NCBI GenBank assembly: GCA_963714415.1
Contig: CAVQOL010000002.1
Span: 186,001-250,000 of the forward strand
DNA length: 64,000 nt
Origin: JAGXRK01 sp963714415
GTDB lineage: Bacteria; Bacteroidota; Ignavibacteria; Ignavibacteriales; Ignavibacteriaceae
Direction: 5' to 3'
Part shown: one piece after another, positions 27,374-36,819 of the stretch
Layout: every line of letters starts with the position of its first letter
Position numbering within the stretch: the first letter of the stretch is position 1
Position numbers and translations under genes: made by a program
Notes under the pieces: generated by a model
Database searches by the model: none
Told to the model about the DNA's origin: nothing
Seen by the model: the letters and a program-made list of their open reading frames with translations, nothing else

Positions 27374-28135
27374 ATGAAAACAAAACTTTTTCTTCCGCAA
27401 AATTTCTACGCAAATTTATTCCTAACTGAATTAAATCCCGATCATGATATTGAAGTTATTTACCTGCCCGCAGCTTTGATTTCTAAAAAAATCGCTGAAG
27501 ATGAAAATTCAATAGGGATAATTCCCACACTTGATTTGCTTACATTCAAAGATCTTTTTGTATCATCAAGAATCGGTATTTCCTTTAACGCTTTACTTTC
27601 TAATTCTTATCTATTCTTCAATGAAGACCATGAAACAATAGATGAAATTTCTTTAGTAGGCGATGTAACTGCGAATGAAATCATACTCAGTAAAATTCTT
27701 TTCCGTGAATTTTATGATCTTGATATAAATCCGAAATTAATAACAGACGATTCTACATTGATTCAGAAAAGTTTAATTGTGGTTGGCGATAAAAATTTTC
27801 AGGATGAAATTTTTATAAACGGGCTAAGTTTCTCTGAAGAGATAATCGAGATGATAAATGCACCATATATTAATTTTGCATTGGCAGGTTCTTCAGAAAA
27901 ATTACTGAATAGTTTTGTCACCCAGCATGAAAATAAATTTGTTGACGGACACGAAGAAAGTTTGACAAAGACTGAAACAGGATTTCCTGAATTGTCAAAA
28001 GATTTTATTGCTGTAAATATTCAGCACGTAGTATTTGATTTTGAAAATCAGGATTTGGAAGGAATTAAAACACTTTTGCAGATGCCCTATTATCACGGTA
28101 TTGTAAAAGAATTGATTGATCTGAAATTCGTTTAA
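27374..28135 (+). CDS. MqnA-like (menaquinone biosynthesis/periplasmic-binding fold) protein, divergent
   Basis: 253 aa, no signal peptide. The order of motifs resembles the MqnA/MqnD fold: SIGIIPTLDLLTF, IGISFNALLSNSYLFF, a SLVGDVTANEIILSKILF strand-helix, LIVVGDKNF, and INFALAGSSEKLL near where MqnA has its FAVW element. It differs strongly from ordinary MqnA, so the chorismate dehydratase reaction is not safe to assign. No neighbouring menaquinone genes are seen. It may be a diverged paralogue. Confidence 0.45.
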   Translation: MKTKLFLPQNFYANLFLTELNPDHDIEVIYLPAALISKKIAEDENSIGIIPTLDLLTFKDLFVSSRIGISFNALLSNSYLFFNEDHETIDEISLVGDVTANEIILSKILFREFYDLDINPKLITDDSTLIQKSLIVVGDKNFQDEIFINGLSFSEEIIEMINAPYINFALAGSSEKLLNSFVTQHENKFVDGHEESLTKTETGFPELSKDFIAVNIQHVVFDFENQDLEGIKTLLQMPYYHGIVKELIDLKFV

Positions 28136-28183
28136 TTCTTATATCATATAACGTTCATTTTATATTGTGGGAGGTGTTGTTGT

Positions 28184-29945
28184 ATGAAAAAAACACTACT
28201 GTCTTTACATACCATTCTTATTTTTAGTTTTACTATACTGGCTCAAGAACTGCCGAAGCAAATGACCGAGGAAGAAAAAATTCTTTGGCGTACATATGTT
28301 CCTTCATACAATCCTGAATTTTCAACTCCTCCTCCAACCACTGTAAGAACAATGGCAGAATGGGAAGAGCTACAGGGAATAGTGATTACCTGGTCAACTC
28401 AGTACACAATACTTAGGGAAATCGTTAGATACGCTCAGCGAGAATGTAAGGTTTATATTGTTTGTTCTAATCCAAACACAGTTAGAAATTATTTAACAAG
28501 CGGTGGAGTTCCTATTGACAACATTGAATTTTTAGTTTTTCCATTAAATTCTATTTGGATTAGAGATTATGGTCCCTGGACTGTTTATTCCGATGGCAGC
28601 GACAGTTTAAATATTATAGACTGGATATACAATCGTCCTCGTCCGGATGATGATAATATTCCTGTTTTATTTGCGGATACACTAGGTGTTCCAATTTATC
28701 AAACAACTGAGGAACCTTATAAGTTAGTTCATACCGGCGGAAATTTTATGGTTGATGGATTGGGAACTGCATTTTCCTCTAAACTTGTATTTGAAGAAAA
28801 CCCTACAAAGACTGAAGAACAAATTGACAGCATTATGAATTTATTTATGGGCATAAATAGATTCATAAAAATGGATAATCTGCAATATGATGTGATTCAT
28901 CATATAGATATGCATATGAAACTACTTGATGAGGAAACTCTTCTTGTTGGTGAATATCCAACGGGAGTTTCTGATGGTCCTTATATTGAATCAAATCTTG
29001 AGTATCTACAAAATAATTTTTTAACTTCATACGGAAAGCCTTTCAGAATAGTTAGAATTCCAATGCCACCGGATCAGCTTGGAAAATATCCTGATGAAGG
29101 AGGCGATTATCGTACTTACACAAATTCTCTTATTGTAAATAAAACTGTAATTGTACCAACTTATGAGGAAATGTATGACACAACTGCCTTAAGAATTTAT
29201 CGTGAAGCTATGCCTGGATATAATATAGTAGGAATCAACTGTAATTCAATTATCTATCTAAATGGTGCTATTCATTGTATAACTAAGGAAATAGGATCTT
29301 TTAATCCTCTCTTCATTTCTCTTTCAAGAATTCGTGACACAATCAGTACTAATATGCAGATGGAAATACAAGCATTAATAAAAAATCAAAGCGGAATTTC
29401 ACAAGCAAATTTATTCTGGACAACGGATACAACTCAGGGATATACTTCAGAATCAATGAGTTACTTAAGTGGAGATACGTTAACTGGATTTATTCCTGCA
29501 CAGACTACTTCAACAGAAGTTTTTTATTACATAAGTGCAACATCAACAAACGGAAAAACAATTACCAAACCTATAACTGCTCCATCAGGTTATTATAAGT
29601 TTTATGTTGAAGATCCAACTTCAGTTGAACTGGCTTCCGGAAAGGGAGCACCGGATAGATTTGAACTTATGCAGAATTATCCTAATCCGTTTAATCCAAG
29701 TACAAAAATTAAGTATTCAATACCAACCTCTAGAGACAAAGCACGCCTTGTTCGTACAATTAATAATATTCGATGTTTTGGGTAACGAAGTTGCTACACT
29801 TGTTAATGAAGAAAAACCAGCCGGAAGTTATGAAGTTAATTTCAATGCAAGTTCAGCCGCAGGCGGATTACCAAGTGGTGTTTATTTTTACAAATTACAA
29901 GCAGGCAATTATTTTGAAACTAAGAAAATGTTGCTGTTAAAGTAG
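28184..29945 (+). CDS. Secreted PPAD/agmatine-deiminase-family protein with T9SS sorting domain, +1 frameshifted
   Basis: A signal peptide (MKKTLLSLHTILIFSFTILAQ) is followed by a guanidino-deiminase domain. The expected catalytic set is present: Asp128 in WIRDYG, His240 and Asp242 in HHIDMH, and Cys365 in GAIHCIT. Arg151 and Arg153 (NRPRP) occupy the place of the two arginines that in Porphyromonas PPAD read a C-terminal arginine substrate. After an Ig-like linker comes MQNYPNPFNPSTKIKYSIP. The first frame stops at 29785. The rest of the sorting domain (IFDVLGNEV, then ETKKMLLLK) lies in the +1 frame to 29945, about 586 aa if joined. Removing one T in ACAATTAATAAT gives a continuous fit. GGGAGGTG precedes the ATG. 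Confidence 0.85.
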
Positions 29946-29968
29946 GATCAGGAAAAAATAACAATTTT

Positions 29969-29994
29969 AAGATCGTCTTTATGCGATCTTTTTT
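29969..29994 (+). terminator. Rho-independent terminator after the deiminase gene
   Basis: A 7-bp stem AAGATCG / CGATCTT (29969-29975 with 29984-29990), an 8-base loop and a TTTT tail. Confidence 0.85.
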
Positions 29995-30035
29995 GTCTAA
30001 ATTATTTATTACTCGGAATTAAAATTATTAACCGA

Positions 30036-30797
30036 ATGTTCACAAAAGCCATAGTAAAAACTCCTTGTAAAAATCTTATAAACGGATTAACAAGCACTGA
30101 TCTTGGTTCTCCGGACTATTTCTTAGCCCTCGAGCAGCATAGAAAATATATTGAAGCTCTTAGAGAATGTGGTCTCGAAGTTACAATATTAAAAGCTGAT
30201 GAAAACTATCCCGATTCAACATTTGTGGAAGACGCTGCTTTATTAACCTCACAATGTGCTATTATTACAAATCCGGGCGCACCTTCTCGCAAAGGCGAAA
30301 TAATTGAGATTAATGATGTTGTAAAAGATTTCTATTCAAATGTTGAAATGATAAAAGCACCGGGAACTTTAGAAGCCGGTGATGTAATGATGGTTGGAAA
30401 GCATTTTTTCATAGGATTGTCGGAACGAACTAATAAACACGGAGCTGATCAATTAATAAGTATTCTTTTTAAATATGGATTTACCGCCTCTCACGTTACT
30501 TTTAATAAAATGTTACATCTTAAATCGGGTGTTTCATATCTTGAGAATAATAACTTATTGTTGATAAAAGATTTAATCAATAAACCGGAATTTCAAAAGT
30601 ACAACATAATTCCTGTTGATGAAGATGAGGGTTATGCTGCAAATAGTCTGTGGATAAATGACAAGATTTTAGTTCCAAAAGGATATCCGAAGACAAAAAA
30701 GAAAATTGAAGATGCAGGCTACATAACAATTGAACTTGATGTTTCTGAGTTCAGGAAACTTGATGGCGGATTAAGCTGTCTTTCGTTGAGGTTTTGA
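30036..30797 (+). CDS. Dimethylarginine dimethylaminohydrolase-like protein (amidinotransferase superfamily)
   Basis: 253 aa. The catalytic triad of bacterial DDAH lines up almost residue for residue: Glu113 (TLEAGDV), His161 (MLHLKSGVS) and Cys248 (GLSCLSLRF), with FVEDAALL as the substrate-side loop. It has no signal peptide, so it is cytoplasmic. It probably hydrolyses methylated arginine, or arginine, to citrulline; the exact substrate cannot be told from sequence. It is separated from the secreted deiminase by a terminator, so proximity rather than one operon links them. Confidence 0.85.
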   Translation: MFTKAIVKTPCKNLINGLTSTDLGSPDYFLALEQHRKYIEALRECGLEVTILKADENYPDSTFVEDAALLTSQCAIITNPGAPSRKGEIIEINDVVKDFYSNVEMIKAPGTLEAGDVMMVGKHFFIGLSERTNKHGADQLISILFKYGFTASHVTFNKMLHLKSGVSYLENNNLLLIKDLINKPEFQKYNIIPVDEDEGYAANSLWINDKILVPKGYPKTKKKIEDAGYITIELDVSEFRKLDGGLSCLSLRF

Positions 30798-30802
30798 AAA
30801 TT

Positions 30803-30831
30803 TAAGAAAAAGGGCGATTCATAAATCGCCC
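30803..30831 (-). terminator. Rho-independent terminator for serA (minus strand)
   Basis: Stem GGGCGATT / AATCGCCC (30812-30819 with 30824-30831). Read on the minus strand, the hairpin is followed by CTTTTTCTTAAA. On the plus strand no T run follows, so it serves the minus-strand transcript. Confidence 0.85.
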
Positions 30832-30880
30832 ATATAAAACTATTATGTATTAAATTTCTAAAGCTAATGGATGCCCATTA

Positions 30881-31828
30881 TTATCCGTTAACCTTGTTTT
30901 CAACCACTCCACTTTGAACTATATTTTTTATTATTCTTATTGTTTCTTCAGCAACCGCATTCTGTGCCTGTTCTGTTGATGCACCGATATGATGCGTAAC
31001 ATACACATTAGGATTATCCTGCCAAACTGATTTTACTTCACCGGTTTTTCCTTCCGGCTCACCTTTGAATACATCAAGAGCAACTCTGATATTTTTTTCC
31101 TTAATTGCTTCAAGAAGATCATCTTCAACAATAACATCCTGGCGGGATGTGTTGATAAGGAAAGCACCGTTCTTCATATAACTGAAAATTTGTTTATTAA
31201 TCAATCCTTTTGTTTGTGGAGTAGCAGGCAGATGAACCGATACGATATCACATAGTGGAAGAAGTTGATCCAATTCATTAATAAGTTTTATCTGAACTCC
31301 TTCGATAGGTACAACATCTTTTCCATAAACAGTCATTTCAAAAGCTTGTGCTCGCCTTGCAACTTCCTTACCAATGTTTCCAACACCAATTAGACCGAGT
31401 GTTTTTCCCTTGAGTCCTTTACCTTTAGAATATTTATCTTTATTCCAAACTCCACTTCTGAAATCAGCAACATTATCAGGTATAAAGCGATCCAAAGAAA
31501 TCATTAACCCAATTGCAAGCTCTGCAACTGCTACAGCATTCATACCGGGGCAGTTTGCAACAGGGATACCTTTTTTGTTCGCAGCAGCAATATTGATGTT
31601 GTTTACACCTGAACCGGCGCGAATAATCAATTTAAGGTTTTTTCCGTTGTTAATCGTTTCTTCATTAACAATTGTAGAACGTACAATAATTACATCAGCA
31701 TCCTTTGCTGCTTCCGGAAGATCTTTCTCTCCAAGCTTTGCATTATAGATAACTTCTAGATCAAGATCTTTCATTTGCTGGATGTATTTATCCGGGAATT
31801 TATCTGCAACTAATATTTTAAGTTTCAC
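30881..31828 (-). CDS. serA: D-3-phosphoglycerate dehydrogenase (short form)
   Basis: 315 aa from a GTG at 31828, placed 5 bases after GAGG; the longer frame to 31867 has no such signal. Substrate Arg lies in RAGSGVNNI, the NAD site is LIGVGNIGKE, and the catalytic His in HHIGAS. No ACT domain is present, so this is the short, serine-insensitive type. First step of serine synthesis. A pair of palindromic repeats lies just upstream. Confidence 0.92.
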   Translation of the reverse strand: MKLKILVADKFPDKYIQQMKDLDLEVIYNAKLGEKDLPEAAKDADVIIVRSTIVNEETINNGKNLKLIIRAGSGVNNINIAAANKKGIPVANCPGMNAVAVAELAIGLMISLDRFIPDNVADFRSGVWNKDKYSKGKGLKGKTLGLIGVGNIGKEVARRAQAFEMTVYGKDVVPIEGVQIKLINELDQLLPLCDIVSVHLPATPQTKGLINKQIFSYMKNGAFLINTSRQDVIVEDDLLEAIKEKNIRVALDVFKGEPEGKTGEVKSVWQDNPNVYVTHHIGASTEQAQNAVAEETIRIIKNIVQSGVVENKVNG

Positions 31829-31862
31829 ATTAACCTCTTCTATTTTATTTTTTTCATAGTAT

Positions 31863-31889
31863 GTCACACTGAGCTTGTCGAAGTGTGAC
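31863..31889. repeat. Short palindromic (REP-like) element, unit 1
   Basis: GTCACACT / AGTGTGAC arms (31863-31870 and 31882-31889) flank the 11-base core GAGCTTGTCGA. The core with variable 8-base arms is a motif seen dispersed in many bacterial genomes. Located upstream of serA. Confidence 0.8.
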
Positions 31890-31890
31890 T

Positions 31891-31917
31891 GCCATCCTTC
31901 GATAAACTCAGGATGAC
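31891..31917. repeat. Short palindromic (REP-like) element, unit 2, opposite orientation
   Basis: Arms GCCATCCT / AGGATGAC (31891-31898 and 31910-31917) flank TCGATAAACTC, the reverse complement of GAGTTTATCGA. It is one base from unit 1 in inverted orientation, giving a head-to-head REP pair (BIME-like). Confidence 0.8.
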
Positions 31918-31930
31918 AATTGTTTTTTAA

Positions 31931-32320
31931 TTACGGTTTTCCTGGAAATGATTCCACAAACTTTATTTTAATATCGGGAAACGATTCGACTATTTGCACT
32001 TTAAGATCCGGGAAAGAACTTACTATTTGCCATTTACCGCATTCATCTGGAAACGATTCTACAATTTTTACTTTTAAATCAGGAAAAGCATCAACAACCT
32101 GTATTTTAACATCAGGAAATGAGGTTACAAACTGGATTTTGCCATAGAGCCTCATTCCGTTGAACTTACAGTCTTCATCAATAATTGAAACAGATTTTTT
32201 TGAGACAGGTTCATGCTTTGCTCGTCCTGAAGTCAAGATGGAAATTGAAACAGAAACTACAATAAAGAATAGTGCAATATAAAGCGAGCTTCTTATAATA
32301 TTTTTCTTGTCCTGTTTCAT
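31931..32320 (-). CDS. 7(1) septoil knot domain-containing protein
   Basis: 129 aa. A membrane segment (about residues 12-29) precedes six near-identical beta repeats with the pattern [VL]KxxxVxSFPD: TSFPDVKIQVV, DAFPDLKVKIV, SSFPDLKVQIV, ESFPDIKIKFV and others. Two cysteines (DEDCKF, DECGKW) could bridge. The pattern matches the septoil knot domain family as I remember it. Function is unknown. The repeats are at protein level and also produce repeated GGAAACGATTC-like DNA. Confidence 0.75.
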   Translation of the reverse strand: MKQDKKNIIRSSLYIALFFIVVSVSISILTSGRAKHEPVSKKSVSIIDEDCKFNGMRLYGKIQFVTSFPDVKIQVVDAFPDLKVKIVESFPDECGKWQIVSSFPDLKVQIVESFPDIKIKFVESFPGKP

Positions 32321-32375
32321 AGAAAGTGTGGATAATTACAGCAAAGACTAAAATCTGTACTGCAAATTTATCTGT

Positions 32376-34035
32376 TTATTTCATCATTGGAATTTTAACA
32401 TTCCATTTTTTTGCATTCTCGATTGCCTGCTCGTAACCGGCATCAGCATGACGCATAATGCCCATACCGGGATCGTAAGTAAGAACACGTTCCAATCGCT
32501 CTTCTGCTTCTTTTGTGCCGTCAGCAACCACTACCATTCCTGCGTGTATTGATTTACCAATTCCAACTCCGCCGCCATGATGAACTGAAACCCAGCTTGC
32601 ACCGCCAATTGCATTAAGTAAAGCATTTAGTATTGGCCAATCAGCAATTGCATCGCTGCCGTCAATCATCCCTTCAGTTTCTCGGTTTGGTGAAGCCACA
32701 GAACCACAATCAAGATGATCTCTACCAATTACTATCGGAGCTTTTACTTTTCCCTCCGCCACAAGCTGATTAAAAATCTTTCCCATTTTTGCACGTTCAC
32801 CATACCCAAGCCAGCAAATACGTGCTGGCAATCCCTGGAAATGAACTTTCTTTTGTGCCATATCAATCCAGTTGAGCAAAAGTTTGTTATCCGGAAAAGT
32901 TTCTTTTACAGCCTGATCAGTTACATAAATATCATTTGGATCACCGCTTAATGCTGCCCAACGGAATGGACCTTTACCGTCGCAAAAAAGAGGACGAATA
33001 AATTCAGGAACAAATCCGGGAATATCAAATGCATTGGATAAACCATTTTCTTTTGCTTCGCCGCGAATGTTATTGCCGTAATCAAAAACTATTGAACCGC
33101 GTTTCTGAAATTCCAGCATAGCTTCAACATGCTTTACAACTGTCTTGCGTGAAAGAGATATATATTTTTCAGGATTGGATTTTCTTAAATCAAGTGCTTC
33201 TTCAAAACTCATTCCCATCGGAACATAACCATTTAAGCATATCATGAGCCGATGTTTGATCTGTTACAATATCAGGAATAATTCCACGTTTTAAAATTTC
33301 GTGATGAACCTCACCTGCATTACCAATTAATCCAACAGAAATTGCTTCACCTTTTGCTTTTGCGTCCAAAACAATTTTTAATGCTTCATCAAGACTATCT
33401 GTAATTACATCAGTATAACCTGTATCAATTCTTTTTTGAATTCTTGAACGATCAACATCAACACCGAGAAAAGAAGCACCGTTAAATGTTGCTGCAAGTG
33501 GTTGAGCGCCTCCCATTCCACCTAAGCCCGCAGTTAAAACAAACCTGCCTTTTAATGAGCCCCCAAAATACTTTTTGGCAGCTTCTGCAAATGTTTCGTA
33601 AGTACCCTGCAGAATTCCTTGAGTGCCGATGTAAATCCAGCTTCCTGCAGTCATCTGACCATACATAGTTAATCCGAGTTTTTCAAGCCTGCGGAATTCA
33701 TCCCATGTTGCCCAATCCGGTACAAGCATAGAATTAGAAATAATTACGCGTGGTGCATTTGTATGTGTTTTAAAAATCCCAACAGGTTTACCTGATTGAA
33801 CTAAAAGTGTTTCATCGTTTTCTAAATTCTTCAACGAATTTATAATTGCTTCGTAAGCATCCCAGTTTCTTGCAGCTTTACCGCTTCCGCCGTATACAAT
33901 TAGTTCTGCAGGATTTTCTGCAACATCGGGATGAAGATTATTCATAAGCATACGCATAGCTGCTTCCTGAATCCATCCTTTGCAGGAAATATTTGTACCG
34001 GTAGGAGCTTTAATTACTTTCTTTTCACGCATCAT
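32376..34035 (-). CDS. hutU: Urocanate hydratase, interrupted by a +1 frameshift
   Basis: Two frames together give about 552 aa, the normal urocanase length. The first (34035 downward) ends its homology at VTDQTSAHD. The second resumes at LNGYVPMG, and the two halves should be contiguous. Removing one A of the AAA in CTTAAATGG (33232-33234) restores a single frame. NAD contacts GLGGMGGAQP and the catalytic cysteine region DHLDCGSVASPN are both intact. The enzyme converts urocanate to imidazolone propionate in histidine degradation. No hutH, hutI or hutG neighbours are seen; the upstream genes are add and a small unknown gene. Confidence 0.9.
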
Positions 34036-34044
34036 ATTTTTTTC

Positions 34045-34380
34045 TTATCCTCTGAAATGCTTTTCAAGCGTATTATTGTATTGATTTAGCATTGATTTGT
34101 AAAACCATTTTTTAATGAACCAGGCTTTTTCCATACCTTTTTTTATGAACTTAATATTTTCTTCAAGTTGATGAGTTAATCTCGTTTTTTCATCTTTTGT
34201 AAGCTTAACAGGATTTGCATCCGAGCTTAGCTTCTCAATTATTGAATTAAATGCACGTTCCTCTGCGTAAAGTCTTTGATCTCCTGCAATCTGTTTAATA
34301 GCTTGTTTGCAGTATGTAATAAGAAGTTTTTTTTCGTTCTTATCAAATTCAAAATTATAATTAGCGAACAGTTTCTTCAT
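34045..34380 (-). CDS. Hypothetical protein between add and hutU
   Basis: 111 aa, cytoplasmic, largely helical and lysine-rich (EKKLLITYCKQAIKQIAGD, HQLEENIKFIKKGMEKAW). It overlaps the end of add by 20 bases and ends 9 bases before hutU, so it is translationally coupled inside the add-hutU unit. I do not recognise the family. Confidence 0.72.
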   Translation of the reverse strand: MKKLFANYNFEFDKNEKKLLITYCKQAIKQIAGDQRLYAEERAFNSIIEKLSSDANPVKLTKDEKTRLTHQLEENIKFIKKGMEKAWFIKKWFYKSMLNQYNNTLEKHFRG

Positions 34381-35479
34381 TGTTTCCTTCTGTTGATTTT
34401 AATGATAATAATTGATCACGGATTTTTTGATATCCCGGTTTTATTACATTATAAATGTAGTGAAGTCTTTCTTTGTAAGGAATAAAAGCTGATTTCATTG
34501 AGTTAAGTGTAATTTTTTCAAAATCTTCAAAGTTTAAATTGAAGTATTCAATAGCTGTTAAAAATTCCTTTGTCATCGTTGTGTCACTCATCAACCTGTC
34601 ATCTGTGTTTAGTGTAACGCGGAATTTTTCTTTATACAAAATTCCGAATGGGTGATTTTCTATTTTATCAATTGCTCCTGTATGAACATTGGAAAGCAGA
34701 CATATTTCCAGAGGGATTCTTTTATCTAAAACATATTGAGCAAGTTCACCAAAACTTATTACGTTGTCATCAGAATCCAGAACAATATCTTCGAGCAATC
34801 TGGTTGCATGTCCAATGCGATGAGCACCGCACCATTGTATAGCCTGCCAAATTGAATCTTTACCAAATGCTTCACCGGCATGTACGGTAATATTGAAGTT
34901 TGCTCTTTGGATGTATTGAAAAGCCTCAATATGTTTTTTGGGAGGGTAGCCGCCTTCTTCACCTGCCAGATCAAAACCAACCACGCCATCATTTCGGAAG
35001 TTCACGGCAAGCTCTGCGATATCTAAAGTATCTTTCATATTACGCATTCCACAAAGAATTACTCCAAAACCAACTCCGAATTCCTTTTTGCCTCTCTCTA
35101 ATCCGGCAAGTACGGCATTAACAGAATCTTCGTAATACAATCCTTTAATCCTGTGGTAAACCGGGGCAAATCTTGTTTCAACATAAACAACACCATCATT
35201 ATGCATATCTTCAATCATTTCATATGCAACACGTTCAAGACCTTCTTTAGTTTGCATAACTGCAGTAGTATGTTCAAATCCTTGAAGATATTCAACAAGA
35301 TTTCCTTTATTAGCTCCACGATGAAACCATTTTCCAAGTTCTTCAGCATCTTTTGTAGGAAGTTTTTTATATTTCACATCATCTGCCAGGTCTATAATTG
35401 TCTGTGGGCGCAACCCTCCATCAAGATGATCATGCAAAAGCACTTTGGGAACGGAATGAATAACTTTTTCGGTAGTCAA
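34361..35479 (-). CDS. add: Adenosine deaminase family protein
   Basis: 372 aa with all metal and catalytic motifs: HDHLDGG (zinc histidines), VHAGE (catalytic Glu), SNVHTG and LNTDDRLMS (zinc and catalytic Asp). It deaminates adenosine to inosine. It starts at TTG (35479), 5 bases after GAGG; no ATG fits. It heads the minus-strand add-unknown-hutU group and faces the TPR lipoprotein gene across a shared 180-bp promoter region. Confidence 0.93.
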   Translation of the reverse strand: MTTEKVIHSVPKVLLHDHLDGGLRPQTIIDLADDVKYKKLPTKDAEELGKWFHRGANKGNLVEYLQGFEHTTAVMQTKEGLERVAYEMIEDMHNDGVVYVETRFAPVYHRIKGLYYEDSVNAVLAGLERGKKEFGVGFGVILCGMRNMKDTLDIAELAVNFRNDGVVGFDLAGEEGGYPPKKHIEAFQYIQRANFNITVHAGEAFGKDSIWQAIQWCGAHRIGHATRLLEDIVLDSDDNVISFGELAQYVLDKRIPLEICLLSNVHTGAIDKIENHPFGILYKEKFRVTLNTDDRLMSDTTMTKEFLTAIEYFNLNFEDFEKITLNSMKSAFIPYKERLHYIYNVIKPGYQKIRDQLLSLKSTEGNNEETVR

Positions 35480-35660
35480 AATAACCTCGATTTTAAACCG
35501 AAAATTATCCTTTTAGTGTCCTAAAATCAATTTATGGTTATTGTTAAAAAAATCTGTACTTATTTAGAAAATAATGTGTTATTTTTACATTTGAATTTGA
35601 ATTTAATAATCAGAAATTTAAGAACATTATTCAGTAATAAACGTATAATTCGGAGAAAAA

Positions 35661-36809
35661 ATGAAACATTACAAACTTTTCGTTGCAGCCGTTGTACTAT
35701 TAGGATTGTTTTTCAGCGGTTATCAATGCTCATCAACAGAGCTAACAAGTGCAAAACTATACATTCAGCAAAAGAACTATGATAAAGCAATTGAAGTTCT
35801 GAAGAAAGAAATTGACAAAAATCCTCAAAGCGATGAAGGTTTTTATCTTTTTGGTTATGTGAACGGAGAAAAAGGTAATTACAAGGAAATGGTTGATGCT
35901 TATAACAGATCGCTTGGAATAAGCAAAAAATTCGAAAAAGAAATTACTGATTCAAAAAAATATTTCTGGGCTACATCTTTTAATCGCGGAGTGAATATTT
36001 TCCAAAGGGGTAACAAAGCTACTGATCCGGATAGTATGACTATTCTTTATGATATGGCAATTAGTGATTTTAAATCTGCAATTATGATTGAACCTGACTC
36101 ATCAGATAATTATAAAAATCTTGCATTCGTCCACCTGAGCAAAGGGGATAATGATGCAGCTATTCCACAATTAGAAAAATTAATTGAGCTTGAAAATTCA
36201 GTTGAAGGCTACCGATTCCTGGGTGAGATTTATTTGGTAAAAGGTATTAATCTTAAGAGTCAGGAAAAAGAAGCTGAAGCAAAGGAAAATTTTGAAAAAG
36301 CAGCAGAGATACTTAAGGAAGGAAACCAACTTTATCCCGATGATCAAGAGATATCTCTTTCTCTTTCTAACTCATTAATTAATCTTGGTAAACCCGGTGA
36401 AGCAGTAGGCTTATTCAAAAAAGCCGTTGAGAAGAACCCTGAAGATAAATATAGCAGATATAATTATGGTGTAGTTCTTCTTAGTGTTGAAGATTATGAA
36501 ACTGCTGAACAGCAATTCTTGAAAGCATTGGAACTAGATCCTGAATATAACAATGCAATTTTTAACCTTGGCGTAACTTATTTGAAATGGGGAGCTTATA
36601 TTAATAAAAAAGCCGAAGATGAAGGAGTAATGAGTACTGAGTATAAGGTGAAATACGAAAAAGCCTTACCTTATCTTGAAAAAGCAGTTGAGATGGAAGG
36701 TTCTGATGATGCTAATATTTGGGAAACATTAGGTAGAGTTTATTCAGTTCTTGGTATGCAGGAAGATGCAACAAATGCATTTAGTAAAGCTGACGAATTA
36801 AGAAAATAA
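35661..36809 (+). CDS. TPR-repeat lipoprotein
   Basis: 382 aa. A lipoprotein signal (FFSGYQC, cysteine near residue 23) is followed by about six TPR units, for example AIEVLKKEIDKNPQSDEGFY and AEQQFLKALELDPEYNNAIF. TPR stacks bind partner proteins; the partner is unknown. Probably an outer- or inner-membrane assembly scaffold. DUF3467 follows 10 bp later. Confidence 0.88.
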   Translation: MKHYKLFVAAVVLLGLFFSGYQCSSTELTSAKLYIQQKNYDKAIEVLKKEIDKNPQSDEGFYLFGYVNGEKGNYKEMVDAYNRSLGISKKFEKEITDSKKYFWATSFNRGVNIFQRGNKATDPDSMTILYDMAISDFKSAIMIEPDSSDNYKNLAFVHLSKGDNDAAIPQLEKLIELENSVEGYRFLGEIYLVKGINLKSQEKEAEAKENFEKAAEILKEGNQLYPDDQEISLSLSNSLINLGKPGEAVGLFKKAVEKNPEDKYSRYNYGVVLLSVEDYETAEQQFLKALELDPEYNNAIFNLGVTYLKWGAYINKKAEDEGVMSTEYKVKYEKALPYLEKAVEMEGSDDANIWETLGRVYSVLGMQEDATNAFSKADELRK

Positions 36810-36819
36810 AAAGAATAAT

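Noticed and set aside
31931..32147. Regular DNA repeats resembling a CRISPR array
   Set aside because: Repeats are not identical, spacing is short, and they encode the beta repeats of the septoil-knot protein.
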